Positions 57,765 through 64,000 of a DNA stretch of 64,000 nt are shown in pieces; position 1 is the stretch's first letter, and each line of letters begins with the position of its first letter. A program made the position numbers and the translations under genes. The stretch covers positions 62,001 to 126,000 of the forward strand of contig NZ_JAOEJU010000011.1 in NCBI RefSeq assembly GCF_025447595.1, read 5' to 3'. Source of the stretch: Pseudomonas koreensis (GTDB lineage: Bacteria > Pseudomonadota > Gammaproteobacteria > Pseudomonadales > Pseudomonadaceae). The notes under the pieces were generated by a model. The model searched no databases, was not told the DNA's origin, and saw nothing but the letters and a program-made list of their open reading frames with translations.

Positions 57765-59870
57765 GTGAACCCGGTAATCAAAAAATTCCAGTTCGGTCAG
57801 TCGACCGTTACCCTCGAGACTGGCCGTATCGCCCGTCAGGCCTCCGGCGCAGTATTGGTCACCGTTGACGACGACGTCAGCGTATTGGTGACCGTAGTTG
57901 GTGCCAAGCAGGCCGATCCGGGCAAGGGCTTCTTCCCTCTGTCCGTTCACTACCAGGAAAAGACTTACGCTGCCGGCAAGATTCCTGGCGGTTTCTTCAA
58001 GCGTGAAGGCCGTCCTTCCGAGAAAGAAACCCTGACTTCCCGACTGATCGACCGTCCGATCCGTCCGCTGTTCCCGGAAGGTTTCATGAACGAAGTGCAG
58101 GTTGTCTGCACCGTCGTGTCCACCAGCAAGAAGACCGATCCGGACATCGCTGCGATGATCGGTACCTCGGCAGCCCTGGCGATCTCCGGCATTCCGTTCG
58201 ACGGCCCGATCGGCGCCGCTCGCGTTGCTTTCCACGAAAGCACCGGCTACCTGCTGAACCCGACCTACGAGCAGCAAGCTGCCTCGAGCCTGGACATGGT
58301 CGTTGCCGGTACTTCGGACGCCGTACTGATGGTTGAATCGGAAGCCAAAGAGCTGACCGAAGACCAGATGCTGGGCGCAGTACTGTTTGCACACGACGAG
58401 TTCCAGGTCGTGATCAACGCCGTTAAAGAACTGGCTGCCGAAGCCGCCAAGCCAACCTGGACCTGGGCACCAGCTCCAGAAGCCACCGAGCTGCTGGGCG
58501 CTATCCGTTCCGAGTTCGGCGAAGCGATCTCCCAGGCTTACACCATCACCATCAAGGCCGACCGTTATGCGCGTCTGGGCGAGCTGCGTGACCAGGTGGT
58601 TGCCAAGCTGTCCGGTGAAGAAGGCCAGCCTTCGGCTTCCGACGTCAAAGCTGCTTTCGGCGAAATCGAATACCGCACCGTTCGCGAAAACATCGTTAAC
58701 GGCAAGCCACGTATCGACGGTCGCGACACTCGCACCGTACGTCCGCTGAACATCGAAGTCGGCGTTCTGCCGAAGACTCACGGTTCGGCACTGTTCACCC
58801 GTGGTGAAACCCAGGCTCTGGTCGTTGCAACTCTGGGCACTGCCCGTGACGCACAACTGCTGGATACTCTGGAAGGCGAGAAAAAAGACCCGTTCATGCT
58901 GCACTACAACTTCCCTCCGTTCTCGGTGGGCGAGTGTGGTCGCATGGGTGGCGCCGGTCGTCGCGAAATCGGTCACGGCCGTCTGGCTCGTCGCTCGGTT
59001 TCGGCCATGCTGCCAGCCGCTGACGTGTTCCCGTACACCATCCGTGTGGTATCGGAAATCACCGAATCCAACGGTTCGAGCTCGATGGCTTCCGTTTGCG
59101 GCGCTTCCCTGGCCCTGATGGACGCTGGTGTTCCGATGAAGGCACCGGTTGCCGGTATCGCCATGGGTCTGGTTAAAGAAGGCGAGAAGTTCGCTGTCCT
59201 GACCGACATCCTGGGTGACGAAGACCACCTGGGCGACATGGACTTCAAAGTAGCCGGTACCGCCAAAGGTGTGACCGCGCTGCAGATGGACATCAAGATC
59301 AAGGGCATCACCGAAGAGATCATGGAAATCGCTCTGGGCCAGGCCCTGGAAGCGCGCCTGAACATCCTCGGTCAGATGAACCAGATCATCGGCCAGTCGC
59401 GTACCGAACTGTCGGCCAACGCACCGACCATGATCGCGATGAAGATCGACACCGACAAGATCCGTGATGTTATCGGTAAAGGCGGCGCGACCATCCGTGC
59501 AATCTGCGAAGAAACCAAGGCTTCGATCGACATCGAAGACGACGGTTCGATCAAGATCTTCGGTGAAACCAAGGAAGCTGCAGAAGCTGCGCGTCAGCGC
59601 GTTCTGGGTATCACCGCAGAGGCCGAGATCGGCAAGATCTACGTCGGCAAGGTTGAGCGCATCGTCGACTTCGGCGCATTCGTCAACATCCTGCCGGGCA
59701 AGGACGGTCTGGTTCACATCTCGATGCTGAGCGACGCTCGCGTAGAGAAAGTGACCGACATTCTGAAAGAAGGCCAGGAAGTGGAAGTGCTGGTACTGGA
59801 CGTGGACAACCGCGGCCGTATCAAGCTGTCCATCAAAGACGTGGCAGCGGCCAAGGCTTCGGGCGTTTAA
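57765..59870 (+). CDS. pnp: Polynucleotide phosphorylase
   Basis: 701 residues from a GTG at 57765, preceded by GGTAGGA. Two RNase PH domains (the second with FSVGECGRMGGAGRREIGHGRLARRS and catalytic D-x5-D region), then KH (DTDKIRDVIGKGGATIRAI) and S1 (IYVGKVERIVDFGAFVNILPGKDGLVHIS). A 3'-5' exoribonuclease of the degradosome. The 194-bp leader is rich in inverted repeats, where RNase III-dependent autocontrol occurs in E. coli. Confidence 0.98.
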   Translation: MNPVIKKFQFGQSTVTLETGRIARQASGAVLVTVDDDVSVLVTVVGAKQADPGKGFFPLSVHYQEKTYAAGKIPGGFFKREGRPSEKETLTSRLIDRPIRPLFPEGFMNEVQVVCTVVSTSKKTDPDIAAMIGTSAALAISGIPFDGPIGAARVAFHESTGYLLNPTYEQQAASSLDMVVAGTSDAVLMVESEAKELTEDQMLGAVLFAHDEFQVVINAVKELAAEAAKPTWTWAPAPEATELLGAIRSEFGEAISQAYTITIKADRYARLGELRDQVVAKLSGEEGQPSASDVKAAFGEIEYRTVRENIVNGKPRIDGRDTRTVRPLNIEVGVLPKTHGSALFTRGETQALVVATLGTARDAQLLDTLEGEKKDPFMLHYNFPPFSVGECGRMGGAGRREIGHGRLARRSVSAMLPAADVFPYTIRVVSEITESNGSSSMASVCGASLALMDAGVPMKAPVAGIAMGLVKEGEKFAVLTDILGDEDHLGDMDFKVAGTAKGVTALQMDIKIKGITEEIMEIALGQALEARLNILGQMNQIIGQSRTELSANAPTMIAMKIDTDKIRDVIGKGGATIRAICEETKASIDIEDDGSIKIFGETKEAAEAARQRVLGITAEAEIGKIYVGKVERIVDFGAFVNILPGKDGLVHISMLSDARVEKVTDILKEGQEVEVLVLDVDNRGRIKLSIKDVAAAKASGV

Positions 59871-59894
59871 TCACCCCGTCGCTTTAGCGCAATG

Positions 59895-59931
59895 AAAATG
59901 CCCCGCCGTGAAAACGGCGGGGCATTTTTTT
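59895..59931 (+). terminator. Terminator of pnp
   Basis: ATGCCCCGCCGT and ACGGCGGGGCAT around GAAA, followed by a run of T. Confidence 0.92.
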
Positions 59932-60000
59932 GTCCGTGAAATATCGAGTCATTCGGCGAAGTTGCCGACCTGCAAGACCAGTGCTAGGTTTAGCCCACCG

Positions 60001-60076
60001 CCCGTGTAGCTCAGTCGGTAGAGCAGCGCACTCGTAACGCGAAGGTCGCAGGTTCGATTCCTGTCTCGGGCACCAC
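60001..60076 (+). tRNA. tRNA-Thr (anticodon CGT)
   Basis: 76 nt ending in ACCA. Acceptor GCCCGTG/CTCGGGC; anticodon loop CTCGTAA reads CGT; T arm GCAGGTTCGATTCCTGT. The anticodon stem has an A31-C39 mismatch next to the loop, but the other arms are intact. Confidence 0.9.
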
Positions 60077-60082
60077 TTCCCC

Positions 60083-60586
60083 TTATTTGACCTTGCGGCT
60101 CAACTCCTCGACGGTGCGCTTGAGCTGATCCATCGCGCGATCCTGATCGTTGAGCTTCTGCTTCAGGCTGGAGATTTCGCTGTTGTTCGAACTGGAGCTG
60201 GAGCCGCTGTTGCGCTTGAGGTCTTCGACCTGCCGCCCGAGCGTATCGAGTTGGCGATCCTGTTCCTTGACCTTGTTCTTCAGATCTTCAATTTCCCTGC
60301 CGCTGGAACTCGAGCTGGAACCGCTGCTGCGCTTGAACTCTTCGATCTGACGCGACTGCTCGTTGATGGTGTCGCGCATCTTTTTCAGTTCCTCGACACC
60401 GACGCCGCTCTTGATGACTACGTCTTTGCCGAAATCGTTGTGAATGGCGGAGATCTGGTCGCCATAGGAAGGGCTGCTGCTACTCAGTTCAACTGCCATT
60501 GCGCTGGCTGGCAGGGCCAGGGTGCCCAGCAGGGCGGTCAAAGCGGTGGCGGACACAACAGAAGAAATCTTCGAAATGCTGCGCAT
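60083..60586 (-). CDS. Exported coiled-coil protein with Ser-rich internal repeats
   Basis: 167 residues from the ATG at 60586, with AAGGAA upstream. Signal peptide MRSISKISSVVSATALTALL to about ASA-MAVE. The mature part alternates heptad helices (VEELKKMRDTINEQSRQIEEFKR; REIEDLKNKVKEQDRQLDTL; SEISSLKQKLNDQDRAMDQL) with serine linkers (SSGSSSSSSG and NSGSSSSSNN), evidently from an internal duplication also visible in the DNA. No family known. It ends 6 bp from the tRNA-Thr 3' end, transcribed towards it. Confidence 0.75.
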   Translation of the reverse strand: MRSISKISSVVSATALTALLGTLALPASAMAVELSSSSPSYGDQISAIHNDFGKDVVIKSGVGVEELKKMRDTINEQSRQIEEFKRSSGSSSSSSGREIEDLKNKVKEQDRQLDTLGRQVEDLKRNSGSSSSSNNSEISSLKQKLNDQDRAMDQLKRTVEELSRKVK

Positions 60587-60862
60587 CACTGGGTTTCCTT
60601 GTGAACAGCGAAGGTGAGTGCCGATATGGCACATCGCTATGACTTGGAAATCCGGATTATGTTCCGCAGGTCAACTTTTTGTGGGAGAGATGTAAAGTCC
60701 CGTGTTATTCGCTCGCCAAACGTCCTATATTCGTTGTCTGCATGAGCATCGCCCAGCAGTTTTCAGATGATCCCGAATGGTTCCGAAGGCCGGACAGTCC
60801 GCGTCAGAGAGATCCTTGATGATCCACATCCATCTTCCATTCTTATGATCAGCGAGAACGCC

Positions 60863-61162
60863 ATGACCGAGTTAACTCAAGAACAACGCCACGAACAAGC
60901 GCTGGAAAAGTACAAGCTTGATGCGCCTGAGCTAATGGACGAGATCAAGGATCTCAGTCCCGATGATCAGAAGGATCAGATCCAGTGGGCGTTCGAAGAC
61001 GAAGCGGAAGCTCAGGGCCTGCAACCTTGGGAATTGACCCTCAAGTACACCAGCACGCCTGAGGAGTTCGAAGCCAAGCGTCTGGAACTGCACAAGGAAG
61101 CGGCTGAAGTGTTGGGTGTCGAGTGGGATGAATACTGCGAGATGAACAATCTGGTGGTCTGA
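60863..61162 (+). CDS. DUF6388-like small acidic protein
   Basis: 99 residues from the ATG at 60863 (MTELTQEQRHEQALEKYKLD). An acidic helical protein with LMDEIKDLSPDDQKDQIQWAFEDEAEAQGLQPWELTLKY and LGVEWDEYCEMNNL. It matches my recollection of DUF6388, a Pseudomonas family without known role. The frame is open further upstream, but this start fits the family. A strong terminator follows. Confidence 0.7.
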   Translation: MTELTQEQRHEQALEKYKLDAPELMDEIKDLSPDDQKDQIQWAFEDEAEAQGLQPWELTLKYTSTPEEFEAKRLELHKEAAEVLGVEWDEYCEMNNLVV

Positions 61163-61167
61163 AACAA

Positions 61168-61200
61168 AAACGCCAGCCTCGAAAGGGCTGGCGTTTTTTA
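61168..61200. terminator. Bidirectional terminator before nadC
   Basis: AACGCCAGCC and GGCTGGCGTT with T runs on both sides, between two convergent genes. Confidence 0.9.
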
Positions 61201-61213
61201 TTGCGTGATCGAC

Positions 61214-62062
61214 TCAGATGCTCAGGCGCATCGACAAGTCCACGGCCTTCACATCTTTGGTCATGGCGCCGATCGAGATGTAGTCCACCCCGGTCTGTGC
61301 GATCGGCAGCAACGTGCTTTCGTTGATGCCGCCACTGGCTTCCAGTTTTGCCTTGCCGCCGTTCAGGCGCACGGCTTCGCGCATGTCATCGAGGCTCAGT
61401 TCGTCGAGCATGATGATGTCGGCACCGGCGGCCAGCGCCTCCTTCAGCTCTTCCAGACTTTCCACTTCGATTTCCACCGGTTTGCCCGGGGCAATCTTGT
61501 GCGCGGCGGCAATCGCCTGCGGGATGCCACCGCTGGCGGCGATGTGGTTTTCCTTGATCAGGAACGCGTCGTACAGACCGATGCGATGGTTATGGCAACC
61601 GCCGCAGGTGACCGCGTATTTCTGCGCCAGACGCAGGCCCGGCAGGGTCTTGCGGGTGTCGAGCAGTTTCACCGAGGTCTCGGCAACGAAGTCCGCCAGG
61701 TACTGTGAGCGAGTCGCCACGCCCGACAGCAATTGCAGGAAGTTCAGCGCGCTACGTTCACCGGTCAGCAGCGAGCGGGCAGGGCCTTCCAGATGAAACA
61801 GCGGCTGATTGGGCGAAACCCGCTCTCCATCGCGCACCTGCCAGTGGACCGCCACCCGTGGGTCGAGCTGGCGGAACACCGCATCGACCCAGGCCGTGCC
61901 ACTGATGACGGCGGCGTCGCGGGTGATGATGGTGGCTTTGGCCAGGCGTTCGGCCGGGATCAGTTGCGCGGTGATGTCGCCGCTGCCGATGTCTTCGAGC
62001 AACGCACGGCGCACGTTGGCTTCGATTTCGGCGGTCAAATCGGCGAGACGTAGATTCGGCAT
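61214..62062 (-). CDS. nadC: Nicotinate-nucleotide pyrophosphorylase
   Basis: 282 residues from the ATG at 62062 (MPNLRLADLTAEIEANVRRA), with GGAG seven bases upstream; an in-frame GTG at 62074 overlaps that site. Family signatures: LLEDIGSGDITA, KLLDTRKTLPGLRLAQKYAVTCGGCHNHRIGLYDAFLIKENH and LEASGGINESTL. It makes NaMN from quinolinate and PRPP in NAD synthesis. It is divergent from the DUF1631 gene, the arrangement known in P. aeruginosa. Confidence 0.97.
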   Translation of the reverse strand: MPNLRLADLTAEIEANVRRALLEDIGSGDITAQLIPAERLAKATIITRDAAVISGTAWVDAVFRQLDPRVAVHWQVRDGERVSPNQPLFHLEGPARSLLTGERSALNFLQLLSGVATRSQYLADFVAETSVKLLDTRKTLPGLRLAQKYAVTCGGCHNHRIGLYDAFLIKENHIAASGGIPQAIAAAHKIAPGKPVEIEVESLEELKEALAAGADIIMLDELSLDDMREAVRLNGGKAKLEASGGINESTLLPIAQTGVDYISIGAMTKDVKAVDLSMRLSI

Positions 62063-62317
62063 AACGGGCTCCACAAACTAAGTGGCCCGATTATAGGGGC
62101 ATGGCGTCGGCCAACCCAAGGCGAGAACGGCCACGCAGCGCTGCATCCGGTCGATTTTCTTTGAGCAAACCCGATTCTGTCGTGGTCACTGCAAGGTGTC
62201 GGCGCATAGGGGAAACCCTGACAGCTCTGGCGCCGGGGACATCTTTTGCAAGATAATCCGCCTTGCATTTGACGCCATGACTTTGACGTCGGCAAATCAC
62301 CGTTTCAGGAGGCTTGG

Positions 62318-64000
62318 ATGCACAACGACGGGAATGTAGTGCCTCTGCACAAGGCCACTACCGATCAGGCGACTCACTCGCCGCTCGCCCGCCTGCCTGT
62401 GATTCTGCTTCAGGTTCGCGACAAGGCTGCACAGCGCCTGCGCAACGGTCTGCAGGAACTGTTCGATAACGCCGACGACACCCTGTTCGAAATGGCCGAT
62501 CGGGCACGCAACGACGTCGAACAGAACATCTTTTTCGAAGCCATGCGCGACCTGCGCCTCAAGCGCAAGAACATCGAGCGCGGTTTTCTCGAGCAGTTCT
62601 TCGAGGCCTTTGTCGGCCTGACTCAATTCGATCCCGTCCCCACCGTCCTTTCTCATGCTCTGCAGTATGAGGACACCACCGCGCGCACCGATGACATGGA
62701 GCGCAGCGTCGCGATCGAGACCATGGTCGGCCGCGTACTGAATCGCGACGGGTTCGCCCTGGATCAACTGACCGCGCGATTCAATGCGCTGTTGGGCAAG
62801 ACCCTGGACGATCAATACAACCCGCTGGGCCCGGCGATGCTCTGCGAGTACTTCCTGCAGGCCGGGCGCAATCTGGGGGTGGAGATCAAGGTCAAACTGA
62901 TCCTGCTCAAACTGTTCGAGCGGTATGTGCTGGCCGATACCGATCAACTCTACGCCGAAGCCAATCAACTGCTGATCGCCACGGGCGTGTTGCCCGAGCT
63001 CAAGCCGGCACCGGCCCGTCGCGCCATCGATCAAGCCGTGGCCAGCGTGCAGAGCGAATTCGAGGGCGTCGACAAAACCCAGACGGATGCGGGCGTGCAG
63101 GAGGTCTTCGCCGCGTTGCAGGAGTTGCTGCTGAACGTGCGCGGCACGGTCGCGCCGACCCTTGAACCCAGCGCCCCGGCCCAGCCGATTTCCACCCGCG
63201 ACCTGTTGCGCCTGCTCTCGCACCTGCAGCAATACGTGCCGGCGCTGGCGGTGCAGGACGACTTCGACCTGCGCCATCAGCTTGAACAGTTGCTGACCCG
63301 GGTCAGCGTGCGCAGCGGCAAATCACGAATCGTCGGCGAGGCTGACGAGGACGTGATCAATCTGGTGGCCATGGTTTTCGACTGCATTCTCGACGACCAC
63401 AATCTGCCGGATTCGCTCAAGGCGTTGATCGCCCGGTTGCAGATCCCGATGTTGAAAGTCGCGGTGATCGACAAAAGCTTCTTCAGCCGCAGCAGCCACC
63501 CGGCGCGTCGCCTGCTCAATGAAATCGCCGAAGCGGCGATGGGCTGGGGCGAGTGCGACGGCAATGCGCGCGACAGCCTGTACCTGCGCATCGAGCAAGT
63601 GGTGCAGCGCCTGCTGACGGATTTCGTCGATGACCCGGCCATTTTTTCCGAGTTGCTGGCGGACTTCCTCGCGTTCACCAGTGACGAGCGCCGTCGCAGC
63701 GAATTGCTTGAACAGCGTTTGCGCGATGCCGAAGAGGGGCGTGCGAAAACCGAACTGGCCCGCCAGCGGGTCGAGCAGGCGTTGAATCAGGCGTTGCTGG
63801 GCAAAGTCCTGCCGCCGGCGGTGGTGACGTTCGTGCAGGAGGCCTGGAGCAAGGTGTTGCTGCTGACCTGCCTCAAACACGGCGATCAGTCTGCCGAATG
63901 GCAGGCCGACGTGCAGACCATGGAGCAATTGATCTGGAGCGTGCAGCGCCACCACGACGCCGAGGCCGGTCTGCGTCTGCTGGCGCTGGTGCCGGGGTTG
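62318..64000 (+). CDS. DUF1631 protein (5' part; runs off right edge)
   Basis: 561 codons are visible and the frame is open to the window end. It begins MHNDGNVVPLHKATTDQATH, with CAGGAGG upstream. It is helical and acidic throughout, with LPVILLQVRDKAAQRLRNGLQELFDNADDTLFEMADRA and DELNPLGPA-like QYNPLGPAMLCEYFLQAGRNLGVEIKVKLILLKLFERYVL, typical of DUF1631 proteins of Pseudomonas. Function unknown; some relatives are mislabelled as thymidine phosphorylase. No catalytic motif is visible. Divergent from nadC. Confidence 0.88.
   Translation, partial: MHNDGNVVPLHKATTDQATHSPLARLPVILLQVRDKAAQRLRNGLQELFDNADDTLFEMADRARNDVEQNIFFEAMRDLRLKRKNIERGFLEQFFEAFVGLTQFDPVPTVLSHALQYEDTTARTDDMERSVAIETMVGRVLNRDGFALDQLTARFNALLGKTLDDQYNPLGPAMLCEYFLQAGRNLGVEIKVKLILLKLFERYVLADTDQLYAEANQLLIATGVLPELKPAPARRAIDQAVASVQSEFEGVDKTQTDAGVQEVFAALQELLLNVRGTVAPTLEPSAPAQPISTRDLLRLLSHLQQYVPALAVQDDFDLRHQLEQLLTRVSVRSGKSRIVGEADEDVINLVAMVFDCILDDHNLPDSLKALIARLQIPMLKVAVIDKSFFSRSSHPARRLLNEIAEAAMGWGECDGNARDSLYLRIEQVVQRLLTDFVDDPAIFSELLADFLAFTSDERRRSELLEQRLRDAEEGRAKTELARQRVEQALNQALLGKVLPPAVVTFVQEAWSKVLLLTCLKHGDQSAEWQADVQTMEQLIWSVQRHHDAEAGLRLLALVPGL

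Overview
The window is a chromosomal segment of a Pseudomonas of the fluorescens type. The evidence is the gene order carA-carB-greA-(DUF4149)-yhbY-rlmE-ftsH-folP-glmM-tpiA-secG-tRNA-rimP-nusA-infB-rbfA-truB-rpsO-pnp, the grpE-dnaK-dnaJ-dapB block, a cysteine-free Fur, a tmRNA whose tag reads ANDDQYGAALAA, and G+C-rich codon use. All calls come from reading the sequence; no database search was run.

Layout. 1-2320 is chromosome: the start of an ArnT-like membrane glycosyltransferase (cut by the left edge), a GNAT acetyltransferase and a DUF6124-type small protein. About 2361-18279 is an integrated element at the 3' end of ssrA. It has a P4-type tyrosine integrase beside ssrA, a decayed copy of the ssrA 3' end at the far side as probable second att site, and a replication/regulation module on the minus strand: HTH, AlpA, small proteins, an Ash-like locus, a TOPRIM-DUF927 primase/helicase and a coiled-coil protein. 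That module is bracketed by two clusters of TGTTCC/GGAACA iterons with 9-bp period. The end of the element away from the integrase holds A+T-richer cargo: a SIR2-NACHT protein and, convergent to it, an 814-residue fusion of an HsdR-type nuclease domain to a P-loop NTPase. I read these as antiphage defence genes; the second is the best candidate for something undescribed.

18255-33434 is chromosome again: ssrA, a small periplasmic protein, the lactate-use cluster lldP-lutA-lutB-lutC-dld with divergent lldR and a palindromic operator, smpB, an NSS-family transporter, ratA-rnfH, bamE, fur and recN (with an SOS box). 33594-49518 holds the sigma-32-driven heat-shock genes grpE-dnaK-dnaJ, then dapB, carAB, greA, rlmE, ftsH, folP and glmM. 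49584-59870 is tpiA-secG, tRNA-Leu(GAG), initiator tRNA-Met and the translation/RNA block rimP-nusA-infB-rbfA-truB-rpsO-pnp. The right end carries tRNA-Thr(CGT), a coiled-coil exported protein, a DUF6388-type protein, nadC and the 5' part of a DUF1631 gene cut by the right edge.

The core genes are ordinary. The interest lies in the element: a satellite-like replicon lodged in the ribosome-rescue RNA gene, carrying two independently expressed, probably abortive-infection-type NTPase effectors.
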